DNA from: Desmodesmus armatus
Lineage: Eukaryota; Chlorophyta; Chlorophyceae; Sphaeropleales; Scenedesmaceae
Assembly: GCA_007449985.2 (NCBI GenBank)
Contig: VIIQ02000709.1
Span: 124,001 to 188,000, forward strand
Direction of reading: 5' to 3'
DNA: 64,000 bases
Both the position numbers and the translations under genes were made by a program. The notes under the pieces are model-generated. The model did not search any database and was not told where the DNA came from. It worked only from the letters and a program-made list of their open reading frames with translations. Shown here piece by piece: positions 32,416 through 43,720 of the stretch; position 1 is the first letter of the stretch, and each line of letters starts with the position of its first letter.

Positions 32416-33530
32416 GTGAGCGACAAGCCCGGGGGAAGGGGGTAGAGCAGCAGCATGTCGGCTATCCAGGGTTGCAAACGAGCAGCTGCAGGCAGTCTCG
32501 CTGGACTAACTGCAATACAGAAGGATGTGTTCCTCCCTCATCATTCCCACTGTGGTTCTTTGGAGAACTGCAGACTTCTGACTTCAGCACACTACCCTCG
32601 GCTGGCTTTTGTTTATCCCGCTGCTGCAGCACAGTGCGTTGCATGTGAGCCGGCCCTCACCAGGCCGCATAAGCAGCTCTGTGCAATAGTGTGAGTTGCT
32701 GCTGTGCCTTGCTCCTGCTGGCACAGGTGTGTGGTGAAGGACCTGCTGGCCCAGAAGCTGCAGCTGTCAGCCTCCATGCCCCTCCTGAAGGCCCAGCAGC
32801 AGCGCAAGGGGCCTGCTTCTTCTTCTTCCTCCTCCTCTTCTCCCCCGCTTTACCCTCGGCAGCAGTGGTGACGGCAGTGCCATGCAGCAGGCATCACTTT
32901 GCAGTACTGGAGGCTGGTGGTGGTGCTGTGGCGAGATGTTGTTGCAGGACGGCGGTGCAGACACCTACATTGCAGCAGTCCTGCAGTGGCGCAGGTGCTG
33001 ACTGAAAGGTAGGAGAGGCGGGGAGCCCACAGCATGTAGCAGCAGGTGCAAACAGTGGTCAATGTTTTGTGTATGACACTCGCAAGCAGTGCAGTGGCTG
33101 GGTTGAAGCCCTCATGAGTGTTTGTGGTGGTGCTGGCTGCATCTATCCAAAGAAGTAACACACTCTCAGCAGGTGTCAGCAGTGCCCTGAAAATCAATCG
33201 TATGCAAGCTTAGAAGTGTGGTAGAAGTAATGCGCCGTCCACACTCTTGCGGCTTGCCTCTACAGTCAGTGTGCACGCAGTTCACACATCTTCACTGGTG
33301 TTGTTGCTGTTGCTGCTTTGGTTGCCAAGCGCAGGGCTCAGATGTGCGGCAGAGGCGGAGGCGGTTGCTGGGACTGATGCTGCCAGCGCCAGCAAATCAC
33401 CTCAGGCTCTTCGGGGCCCTTCTGGCAGCTGGTGCGGTTGTTGGGGAGTCCAGGACGCCTGCTGAGGCCGCGAGGCACTGCTGCAGTAGCCATGTGATGC
33501 AACACGAACTTGAAGTGTACAGGTGATTGT
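32340..33530 (+). pseudogene. PSMD5-like gene fragments (exons 4, 5 and 8)
   Basis: Three blocks match exons of the intact gene at 57425-61505, in order: LRQAG|GTGAGC near 32415 (exon 4 end); a GCACAG acceptor followed by VVKDLLAQKLQL near 32730 (exon 5, VVHQLLEQLN); and GAVVGESRTPAEAA...VYR near 33405-33523 (exon 8, GAGGSRTPAEAV...GVYR). Exons 1-3, 6 and 7 are not recognisable, and exon 8 has lost its QQPFDETR segment. This is a decayed partial copy, about 25 kb from the intact gene. The exon 8 match is the strongest. Confidence 0.6.
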
Positions 33531-34680
33531 GGCTGCTGAAAGCCAAGTTGCCAGCATCTTTCCTGTCCCTGCCGAAGGCTCTTCATTTGGTGACAATTGC
33601 CAGCAGGTTTTCCTGTACAGCCAGCCGGACCAACAAACTGAATGCTGCCCCCCCCCCCCCCCCCCCCCCGACAGCATCATCAGTAGGGGAAGTGCCAAGC
33701 ATTGCGCAATTCAGCTGCCAGGTCTCAGGGCCGGCCTTGCCCACAGCAGCAAAACCTCTGACTTGTGAACGCTGCTGCCGCCGACTGTTGCCACTGCAGA
33801 TACTTTCCAGCCCTTGGCCTGTTTGGATGCGCTGGCTAAGGCGCAGCCGCTGGGCGCTTAGCAGCCACAGCTTCCTGCTGCTGTGTTGAGGGCTGGTGTT
33901 GGGGGCTTGCGGTTGAGTTTGAGATGTTATCAAGCTTGAAACTTGGGTGCCATGGCACTCGGCTGGTCTTCCTGCACAGCATGCAGCGTCGCTGGGACCT
34001 CATGATGATGTTGGCGTTAGGTGCATGCTGCTAGGCAGGGCGGTGTGGTGTTGAGGGGACGTTGATGGCTTGCAGGCAGCACTTTGAGGCTTTGTGTGCT
34101 TGGTGCCGAGGCTGGGAATATGCCGCATATGTGGGACACCCTCATGCCTCCTTCACAGTGTCTGCCATGTAGTTTGGCAGTAGGGTTGCATCAGGCTGCC
34201 CACAATTCTAGGTCAACAGGTGGCACCCACAGGTCAAGAAGGTCAGCAGATCTATCACAAACCCCAACACTGTGTAAGGCAGCTGTTTTGCAATGCCCGT
34301 TCATTGGGTAACTGGCTGGGAGTCCAGAGCAGGCATCCAGCAATGGTGGTCAACAGGCCTGCTGCACAGCAAGATTGATACACCAGAAGACAAAGCCTTG
34401 GGGTGCCGTGGTTACGGAGAACGCAGACCCACCTGCAGCAACCAACATGAATATCAACTAGAGTAGCGCACCACACAAACAGACTGCGCAGTGCAACAGC
34501 ACTCAGCGACTCAGGGTGGTTGCGTGGGGTGCCCCCCCTCCCCCCCGCTGCTGTGATGCAAAGCACCAGCACTAGTGCGGTCTAGGTGCGGCAAGTGCTT
34601 CTGCGGTGTGTTGGATCTTACATCCATGAACAGTGATTGAGATCAGGTGACATTTGGTGTTGGAGCCCAGCACAGTCATG
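33531..34680. other. No gene seen
   Basis: Contains a poly-C tract (33646-33669) and a possible remnant beyond it (33780-33900) that might derive from a later PSMD5 exon, but the match is too weak to call. The rest has only short unsupported frames. Confidence 0.45.
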
Positions 34681-34689
34681 TCACTCAGT
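34681..34689. repeat. Target-site duplication, left
   Basis: TCACTCAGT, identical to 35729-35737 on the far side of the element. Confidence 0.85.
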
Positions 34690-35728
34690 AAGGGGGCGCT
34701 GACTCCCCTAACTCCCTGTCCCAACCCTTGGGGCAGAGGGGTAAATGGTGGGAGTTAGTGAATATAAAATGACAGATAAAGTGTAATCAATCTCGCAAGG
34801 CTATTGGTATACTAACTCCCACTAAGTTCCAAATATTTCCAAAAATGGGCAGATATCGGTGGGAGTTGGGAGTTACATTTCAAGGGAAACCCGCCTAAAC
34901 CAGGGAAGTTGGGAGTTAGTGGCAGTTAGTGGCAAGGCATGCGCAGGGAGTTAGGGGAGTTAGCCGGGGAGTTAGGGGAGTTAGCTGCACAGAACACAGG
35001 AGGTGCACCTGTGAGGGCCAGGGGTCCCCCAAGCTCCGCCATGGGTTGTATGTAAGGTTGAATGTGGCACTGCCAGTGACTGGTGGGCTTGGCAGCAAGC
35101 TGTTCACTGTGAACCTGGGCTGTGAGTCAACACGTGGGTAAGGAAATGTAGAGGGCTCAATCCTGTGTGCATAGACAGCAGCAGTGTCATCTGTGTGGAT
35201 GGAATAGCTATGTCCCTGACATGCTGTTGTTGATCTGGATCTTGCCACAACAACGTTACAGATAAAAGGTTGCAAACACCCCACAGCAGCACAAAAAGGT
35301 GCACCTATAGGAGCAACAACAGCGAGGGGGGGGGGGGGTGCAAACACTACCAGGGATTGTGCGGCATGCCTTGCTGTGTGGGCAGTTGCCACTGGTTGAG
35401 ACAGTAGTGGGTGGAACTCGAGCCTGCGTCCAAAAAAGGCGGGAAATAACCCTTGCGACATGCCAATGCTAACTCCCTTGATTGGGTCCCTAACTCCCCC
35501 TAACTCCCTGATGAGGGTCTTTTGAGGGGAAGTTGGGAGTTAAAATTCAAGGGAAAACCGCCTACACCAGGGAAGTTGGGAGTTAACAGAAGTTAAAATT
35601 TCCACTATGTTGCATTGGCCCCTTCAGACCACGTACAACACAGCTGTGCAATCAGAATCACTAACTCCCACCATTTACCCCTCCGCCCCAAGGGTTGGGA
35701 CAGGGAGTTAGGGGAGTCAGCGCCCCCT
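34690..35728. mobile_element. Non-autonomous DNA transposon (MITE-like) with ~78-bp TIRs
   Basis: Left end AAGGGGGCGCTGACTCCCCT and the following ~60 bases reappear as the reverse complement at the right end (about 35655-35728), with two or three mismatches. The element is flanked by perfect 9-bp direct repeats TCACTCAGT at 34681-34689 and 35729-35737. A 9-bp duplication with long TIRs points to a Mutator-like (MULE) origin; an 8-bp hAT duplication is the alternative. Inside, GGGAGTT-rich ~60-bp segments (GGAAGTTGGGAGTTA-type, 34860-34930 and 35525-35590) occur in direct orientation. The ~500-bp middle shows no transposase. A minus-strand ORF (34916-35461) crosses it without recognisable domains. 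Confidence 0.9.
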
Positions 35729-35737
35729 TCACTCAGT
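35729..35737. repeat. Target-site duplication, right
   Basis: TCACTCAGT, the partner of 34681-34689. The perfect match suggests a relatively young insertion. Confidence 0.85.
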
Positions 35738-36015
35738 GACAGTCACTGGGTGATGATGAGTGATGGTGAGTCAAACTGACAGCTGACCTCGTTCGTATGC
35801 AGCAGAACTGCGAGCTTCCGTTGACAAAATATTACAAACAGCCATACAACACGAAAAGAGGTACTCAATGCCATCTGTCATCAACCTGTCACAACAGCAC
35901 CTGCTGTCTCAAAGTCCTGGTCGCATCAGCTGCTGAGTGCTTCTTGGGCTTGTTCGTGCCCTTCGTTTGATCTGTTGGGCATCATATTCCCTTTTTTTTT
36001 CCTGCTGTAGCCGGG

Positions 36016-37353
36016 ATGAAGGCTGTAAATTGGTGCTGTCGCTTTGTGTCCCGCAAAAGGGGCAGTAGTCCTGCTAGGTGTGACAAGATCAAGACACTGG
36101 ACTGCAGCAAAGCCGCTCAAAGGTAAGTAATCGACAATGATACAATGTGATCTGTGCTGAGCATGTGCAGCAGACAATCCGACATGCATGTTGGCTGAGA
36201 AATGCCTTGCAACCTACAGCATGAAGTCGCCACAGTGGAAGTCACATGGCCCTTTTGCGCATGCTGAAGCTTGAACAACCAACAAGCACATCTGGGAGCA
36301 ATCAGCATTGATGTAGTAGCCAACTGCATGCCCACTGAGTGTGCTGCTGTCACTGTGACGTCTGCAGGGCAGCACAGAAGCAGCAGGAGAAGGCCCTTCT
36401 CAAGGCTCGTCAGCTGCATGAAGCGGTGAGTTTGAGGGGAAACTGCAGCAACAGCATAGCAAGTGCAGAAAGCGGCACTTCCTGCAGATGTGCTGGGCAC
36501 ACTGCGCACAACGTGCTGCTGCTCCATGAAGATGATGCAACACAGCAAGCAGCAGGCCAGCACAGCACCCACACGTACCCATCAGCCCTGCTTGAGTGTT
36601 GTGCAGCCTGTACCCCAGTTTCACACACGGGGTTGCTGGCCTCAACCTCACGGTGCAGGAACAACTTGAAGCATGATGTTTCCTGTTTTTCCTGTCTCCG
36701 AGACACTTGAGATGCTGCTCATGCCTGCACATACATGCCTGCGCTCTACGGAGTACTACAAAGTGTCACATAAAATTCCTGTGCATGTGCATGTGCAGGA
36801 CCAGACACAGCAGCAGGACGCAGCATCCCTCAGCACAGGCGACCCTGTGGATGCAGCCCAGCATGATGCAGCCCACATCAGTGACGATGCTGATCAGGAC
36901 ATCGTGGGGGTGGAGGTGGGGGTGGAGGTTGAGGTGACAACACAGCAGGCAGCAGGCAGCATCTCCCGCAAGCAGAAGAAAAAGAAGGCCAACAAGAAGT
37001 CCAACTACCATGCCAACGTCAGGGCACGGGAGGAGATCGAGGACTGCGCCACCAAGGCCATCAAGGCAGCTGCACTCACAGAGAGCACACTGCAGCGGCT
37101 GGAGGCCCTCAAGCACCTCCCTGGTGCTGATGAGTGGGTGGACGAGGCCAAGGAAGCCAACGCAGCCGCCCAGCAGCACCTGGCAGCTGCCATGGAGGCA
37201 CGTGCCATAGGCCAGGCATGCAGCAGGGGCGAGGGAGCGCAGGGGGCGGCACAGGCAGCAGCAGCTAAGGCGCAGGAGGCCCTGCCGGAGCTGAGGAAGC
37301 AGAAGGGTGTGGTGAGCAGAGCGCTGTGGCAGGTGCTGCACTCGCTCCAGTGA
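36016..37353 (+). CDS. Small coiled-coil protein with basic N-terminus (three exons)
   Basis: Model join(36016..36122, 36368..36425, 36799..37353), 239 residues; phases 2 and 0 agree at the two introns (donors GTAAGT and GTGAGT). It starts MKAVNWCCRFVSRKRGSSPA, with a basic and cysteine-containing head. Exon 2 is a charged helix (QKQQEKALLKARQLHEA). Exon 3 has an acidic valine-rich patch, a strongly basic cluster RKQKKKKANKKSN near the middle that could be a nuclear or nucleolar signal, and then a long helical segment rich in A, E, K and Q ending VVSRALWQVLHSLQ. No family is recognised. The basic cluster plus acidic patch hints at a nucleic-acid- or histone-associated role, which is speculation. 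Confidence 0.6.
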
Positions 37354-38788
37354 GAGCATGCGCTGCGCATGAGTGAGAGAGCTGTTCAGCTCGGCCGGTG
37401 TCTGGTGTGCATGCCCTGGCAGGGCTGGAGGCATCCTTCCATATGGCTGTCACTTTTGAGGAGCGTGTGCAAATAGCATGCTCATCTCTTGTTCCGCAGC
37501 TTTGGTCTGCTTGGACTTTCTGTCATCAGGTCACATGTGAGCGTTTTGGACCCGTGGCAGCGCGTCACGACTCATGCGCGCAGCGCGCAACAGGCTAGAC
37601 TGCATGGTTGTTGTTAGTTTGAGTGGATGTCTGGCATTACTGCCGCTGCCATGTGGTCAGGGATTCCTACTGACATGCCATGCGGTGTGTTCTGTGCAGT
37701 TTCTGAAGTTACGCGTGCATTCATCCATACGGCACCTGTTTGGCCCTTGTATGGCTGGTGCCTTGGTCTGACACACCATTGTTTTGTCCCATTTGTCCAG
37801 ACTCGGTCGCATATGGCATACAGCGATCCCAAGGGTCCGGCAACATGCATTGTCGGCCCAGTCGCATTTCACTTCTGCAGGCAGCTTCCTGGTGTGCTGC
37901 TGGCAGAAAGGCACATAGTGATGCCGCAACGCATGATGGCATGTGGCCTGTGGCTGCCGCTTGATTCACGCAGGACTATTGAGCGCCCAGCACTCCTTTT
38001 TGCAAGAATGTGTGGTGGGCACTGTGACAGTGCATTCATAGAGCTGCAGGTGGAAGAGGAATGGCATCATAACCTTGGTTTGGTGAGGTGGTGCATTGCG
38101 TTGCACAGTAGTACTGTTGTGTGCTTCTTGCGCAATGCGGCAGGATTGGAGACATCTCAAACCTCCTCCCTGGGGCGACTAGCTGAGCAGTGCCGGCCTG
38201 CTGCCAGCCTGAGATGGAGAGAACCCTGGAGAACACTGAGCCTGGCAGGCCGTGCATGTTGGCGGGGTGCGAGCATGCATGCAGATTGGCTGCCATGCAA
38301 ATATTTGTTTGTGTAACTGCTGGCCGGCGGTGAAGGTTGAGCTTGCAGGTGATGCTGAGGTATGCTGTCCTGCCTCACAGCAGCTTTTGCGATTTTCACT
38401 TTTTGCCCAAAAACATGATTATGATATTGGCCCAAACTCTGGTGTTTTAAGATAATGGCCTGGTGCAGGAGTCAGAGGAATGCACGTACTGCAACAAGCC
38501 CTGCTGGCTCTGCAAGGGGAGGCGCATTCAGCTATAAGCCACCAGTGCACTCAAGACGTCCAAAACTGTGGCATTGACACACAGCTGGCTGTTTTGCCCA
38601 GACTTCAGACAAGCATGAGGGGCAGTTGATCTAGATTTTGACGGTTATTACAACCGGTGACGATACCTTGGACACGACACGTCCAACACACTAGGCATGT
38701 CTGCACCCAAAATATCCTGCAAGCACTATTTCATTGTGATTTCACCTTGCACTGGTCAATTTTCGCGTCGAGGCAGAACCGGTCCGCC
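37354..38788. other. Upstream region of SIM-family gene 1, shared with copy 2
   Basis: Positions about 37650-38788 are repeated at about 44390-45550 upstream of the pseudogene copy. The match includes GCCATGCGGTGTGTTCTGTG and a conserved stretch ATACCTTGGACACGACAC (copy 2 CGATACCTTGGAAACGACAC) near the putative transcription start. ORFs run through it on both strands, but frames are not preserved between the two copies, so I regard it as promoter and 5'-flank DNA. Confidence 0.55.
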
Positions 38789-41597
38789 ATGCCACTCGGC
38801 CTGCTTGACCAGCAGACCTCGCCCCAATCTGGAACTGGCGGATTGCGATGTGCTGCATTTCACAGGAGTAGTCGGGTGAGTTCGGCTTTCAATGCACTCT
38901 GCGCTCAGCTTCAACTGCCCGTCCAAGGAAGACTGGCAGTTCTATTGGGTGGTGCTGTGCTGTTCTGTCAGTCAATTGCCAGGGCTGCTGCATCCCCCAG
39001 CAACGTGGTGGTTGGTGCTTCCTCTGAATGCAGGCATGCGTGCGTCAGCAAGCTCCTCGGCGCCAGTCTCCACAGTCTTCACAGGAGGGTTCTGCTTCGG
39101 ATGCAGACAGCAGCAGTTCAGCCAGCTTGTCTGGGTGGACAACCTCTGAGAGAGATGACAGTGACAGCTACAGCGGGGCCAGTAAAGAGGAGGAAGACCT
39201 ATCGGCTACTCCTCCCAGGCGCAGGCAGGGCAGAACAGCAACAAGCAGGCGCAGCAGGACTGTAGGGCAGCAGGTGCAGGGGGGCGTAGCACCAGCAGCG
39301 GCAGCGGCAGCGGCAGTGGGCCCTGTCGAGCAAGCAGCAGCAGGAGCAGGCCAGCCAATGCAGCATCTACTCCACCAGCCTTACTCAAACCTGGTGGTGT
39401 GTGAAGCAACACTTGTTCTCAATACGTTGACTGCACCACACCACCTGTGCACGGACCTTGCTCAGCTGCACTCAGAAGGCAGCTGTCCAGTGCAGGTATC
39501 AGTGGTGGTGCACTCCTCAGGCTGGGATGCCTCAGAAGACTGCAGCACTTACATAACGCAGCAGCAGCACCCCAATGCAGCACAACAGCAGCAGCAGCAG
39601 GCAGGCACCAGCCAGTGCCTTGGGCCTTTCACAGCAATAGTGAAACAGCGCAGCCAAGGGCAATTGGTCATCACAGGGGTCAGCAACAACAAGAAACTGG
39701 TGCCTTATGTGCAACAGAGCAACCCCCACAAAATAGTCCTGCAGGAAAGGGTAAGTTGTACCCTGACAGCTCAACATTTGGTGTATGCTGGTGTATTGTG
39801 GTTGCCTTGCAATGCTGAGACTGTGCTGCACTGCTACCACAGAAGTGCTGAAAAAAAATTCAGCACTACCCCAGCTCCCGAGCCAGGGCTGGGGAACATC
39901 TGGTGTACCTGCGTACACTACTCAGTCACTACCCCAACTGGCCAGTGAACACCATGCCATGTGGTGAATTTTCTCTTCGTTTCTTTTCTGTTCTTCTTTT
40001 GTCACAAACACACCCAGTGGGTGTTACAGCCAAACGCTGCAGGATAACTAAGAATTTATGTATCTGTTAGTAATTTTGTTATTACTAAATTATTTGTGTG
40101 CGTGGCAAGCGTCTTACCAAGCTGCATTCGTGCCTGACCGCAGGTCCCTGGTGATGGTGGCCGCCCACACTTTAGGCTGCATATCCAGCCAGGCAGCCCT
40201 GCAAAGCCCAGGAACCAGTATTCCCACCACATCAGCCGTGCTGGTGAGGGCAAGGGGCTGCAGATATTCCCTAGCAGCGTGACAGAGATGATGCCAGAGG
40301 TGGGTTGTAGGGAAGAGCATACTTTATGTAGACACTTTCTTTTTGTGTGAAAAGTGATGTGAGGTATGCCATATAGATATGCCGTATGGAGCCACCTGCA
40401 CTGGAGGACAGCCTGCATTGAGCGCTTTCACCATCAGTGCAACACTTGCTTTTGCCAGCAGATAGCATCTGCCCCCTTGTGAAGGCGCCTGCCAAGCTTC
40501 ATTGGTAGCCATTGTCACAACCGCTGTGTGCGGCGAATGTACTCAGGCTGCCCCTGTCGTGTTGTAGGCAGCAGAGCTGCGCATTCTGCAAGGCAGTCAA
40601 TCCCGCCAGTACTTGTGTGTGAACATCCTGAAGGTCCTTGCGTGCTCACAGCTGCCTGCTACAGTGAAGTTCCCTCTCAGCGTCACTGTGAGGGTGCTGG
40701 AGCAACAGGCAGCAGGTGCGGTGATATCGCTGCAGTTTTGTTGGCCGGCCCAAGCCGCAGTGACAGGGGGCGTTGCTTGCCAAGCTTGCCAGGGGTTTCG
40801 GTGGGATTGCCACAGGCATTGTCGCATCAGTGTGCCTTACGCTGTGTCCTTAGACCCTGTGTCCCTCCCACTTCAACATGTTCACTCTTCTACTGTGGCT
40901 CCTCTGATTGTGCCACAATCGCTTGAAGCGTGGCTGGCTTGTTGCTGCACCATTGTCCTGCCGCAGGACAAAGCCAAAGTTTGGCTGTAGGGGTCCCTGA
41001 CCGCAGTGTAGGGCAATGGCCCAATCTTGAGGAGACACAGGCTATGAAGCTGTACCTGGACACATCAGCAAATGGCAAGGTATACTGGCGGAAGAACCTG
41101 CCCCACCCACTGTCAGCCTATGTGGGTCGGCTCATCGCCAAGATGTCCCTCGTGCGGCACCAGGACAGCTACAGGCTCACCTTCACACTGGCACCAACAA
41201 CAGGTGTGTCAAACTTTCACCCGCGGCGGCAGGCCGCAGCGCACAGCAACACAGCTGCCTGCTGCTGCTGATGACGGTGTGCCTGCTGTTGAGCATCTGT
41301 GGGGATGTGTGGCTTTCACAGCGCCAACAGAACATCATTCAATGTGCTGTTGGCGCTTTGAAAGCAGTGCTGCACCCCACCACCTGCTGCATCTGATGTC
41401 ACCATTGTCAGCCGGAAGGCCTTGGCAGTCCAATTCACTGACCCTAACTTGCTCACTCATTGCACTGCTGAGGCAATTTGCAGCTGCTGCTGTATCCTGT
41501 GCCGCACCCACCACGGCAGCAGCAGCGGCAGCAGCAGCGGTCGGCAGAACCAGGGCACTGGCAGCTACTACATCATCAGCCTCAGCACGGCCACCAG

Positions 41598-41629
<32 letters not shown>

Positions 41630-43174
41630 CCACCAGCGCTGACACCAGCGGCTGCAGCTGCACTGGTGGAGGCTGTTGCTGCTGCAGACAGCACAGCAGC
41701 AGAGCCACCACCACCAAGCCAGACAGGGCACCATGCAGCAGCAGGTGGGCGGGTGGGGGGTGTGTCGGCAGCACAGGCCACAACCGCTTGGCTTACCACA
41801 CAGGGGCCTGAAGCACAGCCAACACCACCAGCAGCAGTGGCGAGGGGAGTGCTGTCCTGCCACGCTCCCCCGGGCCCATCAGTCCCCTCTGCTGGCCCCC
41901 CAGCGCAGCTGCTGCGCAAACAACCGGCGATAGGGCTGCGGCAACAGCCAGCAACAGCCAGGCAGGATCCAGGCAATGAAGCAGCAGCAGTGGCAGCAGC
42001 AGCACCCGCCGCAGTCGCTCAAGGCAGGCAGCATACAAGTGCCAGCACGCTATCAGGGCATGCTCCCCGGGACCCCCGGTCAGCACTGCTGCCCCTCAAA
42101 TTTGAACAGCACCCAGCAAAGCTGCAGCAGGCAGCACACCTGAGGCGGGATGCAGGCAGCACAGTTGCAGCAACAGCAGGCGCATCTGCTGCAGAGAATG
42201 GGCCAAGCAAGAGGCCACCCAAGCCTGGCAGGCTGGCAAGCCAGCAGCAGCAGCAGCAGGATTCATCAGCACCGCCGGCAGCAGCGGCTGGAGGACCGGC
42301 AGCACCAGCACCAGCAGCACTATCACCGCTGGCGGCGGCAGTTGCAGCGCCTGCTGCAGCTGCAAATCTTGCTGGCATGCTTGGATCAGCATTGCCACTG
42401 ATGGCAGCAGGCTCCAAGCCTGCAGCACTGCTGGCAGCAGCAGCAGCTGTAGTAGCATCAGGAACGGTGATCACACAAGAGCCAGCAGCAAGCAACAGTC
42501 CAGCAGCTCCCATCAGCACACAGCCAGTGCATGTGCTGCTGCCCCTCAAGCGCCATGCAGAGCAGCCACTGCAAGCAGCAGCGGCCAAGCAGCAGCGGCA
42601 TCGTCTGCCAGATCCAGTTGCCGCTGCCAGCAAACTGCAAGAAGCCTTCCATGCAGAGTTGCTTGCAGCAGATGGCAGCACTGGGGGGCACAGCAAGCAG
42701 CTAGACTCTAAGCTTGAGCGCATGGTGCAGCAGCAGCAGCAGCAGTGGTTGGCACCGCTGCCAGCCGGCAGATCAGGTGGCGGTGATGCTGCTTCTGGTG
42801 GCCGCTCCGCCAACCCAGCCAACAGGGCACCGGCAGCTGCAAACCTCATAACCTCCCGACAGCCACTTATGCCCATTGACAGTGCTGCCGCAGCTGCCTT
42901 TGCTGGGAATGCAGCGCAATGGCAACAAGGTGCTGCAGGTGGTGTGTGGATCAAGCAAGAGGCCCCACCAGTGGTTGACCTGACAGCTGACTCAGAGGGT
43001 GAGGGTGGTGAGACGAAGGGCACTGCCTGCGCGCACGGCAACCAGCACCGTCACCAGCGGCAGCGCCAACGGCAGCAGCAGCCAGCACCCTTTGAGGGAC
43101 CACCACCAGCACCTCCAGCACTGCCAACACCGCCAGCACCTGCTGCAACGCCAGCACCTGAAGTAGCAGCCACT

Positions 43175-43206
<32 letters not shown>

Positions 43207-43720
43207 GCTCCCAGCCATGACGGCACCAGGTAGCGGCACCACCAACCCTGGAGCGGTGCCGCCTGTCCTTCTGCCAGCAGTAGATGCCAGTGGTTCTCTG
43301 GGTGCAGCACAGCCAGGTGCAGCTACCGCCAGCAATGCTGCTGCTGCTGCCACAGCCCTGCTGCCGCAAGGCCTGAATCTGCCTACAGCTGCTACTGCAG
43401 CTGCCATTGAGAAACAGGTCACACTGTTGATGTCAGAAGGTCTGCGCCCGCTCCTGCCCCCACATCACTACAACAGCCTGATGGGGCAGCTGAGGGAGGG
43501 GTTCAGGCCATACAGGCAGATCGGGGGTGGGGCGGCTGCCGCTTCTGCTGCTGCTGCTGGTTCATCCTCAGGGGGTGACTTTGACCAGCTGCAGGTGATG
43601 TACCTGTACCTGCAGGCAGCTGTTGATGGCAGACAGCTGAGTGAGGTACTGCTGGCTGTGGATGACCTCATTCACACCATCCAGGGCGACCCTGCTTGAG
43701 TCCTGCCGGTGTCACAGGAC
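37650..43720 (+). repeat. Tandem duplication unit 1 (SIM-family gene and upstream flank)
   Basis: Direct repeat partner of 44390-52850. Exons 1, 3 and 5 have exactly equal lengths in both units (87, 156 and 213 bp), and exon 4 differs by 3 bp (148 versus 151). The second unit is longer because of an expanded CTG tract and an internal tail duplication. Confidence 0.85.
38789..43699 (+). CDS. Nuclear-type protein with sumoylation site plus SUMO-interacting motif (six exons), intact copy
   Basis: Model join(38789..38875, 39034..39750, 40144..40299, 40568..40715, 40991..41203, 41484..43699), 1178 residues, all phases consistent. The start MPLGLLDQQTSPQSG is conserved in copy 2. Residues ~30-440 hold a serine/acidic stretch, a basic patch (PPRRRQGRTATSRRSRT) and a conserved region shared with two paralogues (LHQPYSNLVVCE, ISRAGEGKGLQIFP, VLACSQLPATVKFPLSVTV, LPHPLSAY). 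The tail is Ala/Gln/Pro-rich. At 930-945, IKQE is a classic sumoylation consensus, followed directly by PVVDLTADSEGE, a typical SUMO-interacting motif with acidic flank. Residues ~1082-1172 form a predicted helical module (LRPLLPPHHYNSLMGQL, LQAAVDGRQ) also present in copy 2. I see no RING, SP-RING or enzyme motif. The family is probably lineage-specific; a SUMO-dependent chromatin or transcription role is inference. Confidence 0.7.

Noticed and set aside
33780..33900. Exon 9 relic of the PSMD5-like gene
   Set aside because: Only a short GCCCTTG…TGCG similarity. No residue-level alignment holds over more than a few codons.
34916..35461. 181-codon minus-strand ORF inside the MITE
   Set aside because: No transposase-like motifs. 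It spans subterminal GGGAGTTA repeats and the start codon lacks support.
37627..38316. 229-codon ORF upstream of SIM-family gene 1
   Set aside because: The homologous region before copy 2 (44371-44718) loses the frame, and the minus strand is equally open. Conserved DNA here is more likely 5' flank.
42019..43041. 340-codon ORF antisense to SIM-family gene 1
   Set aside because: It is a shadow of the GC-rich alanine/glutamine coding exon on the plus strand, which has paralogue and splice support.
38789..43699. Identification of the SIM-family gene as a PIAS/SIZ SUMO ligase
   Set aside because: The SIM resembles that of PIAS proteins, but I see no SP-RING cysteine/histidine pattern or SAP domain, so the ligase call is not supported.
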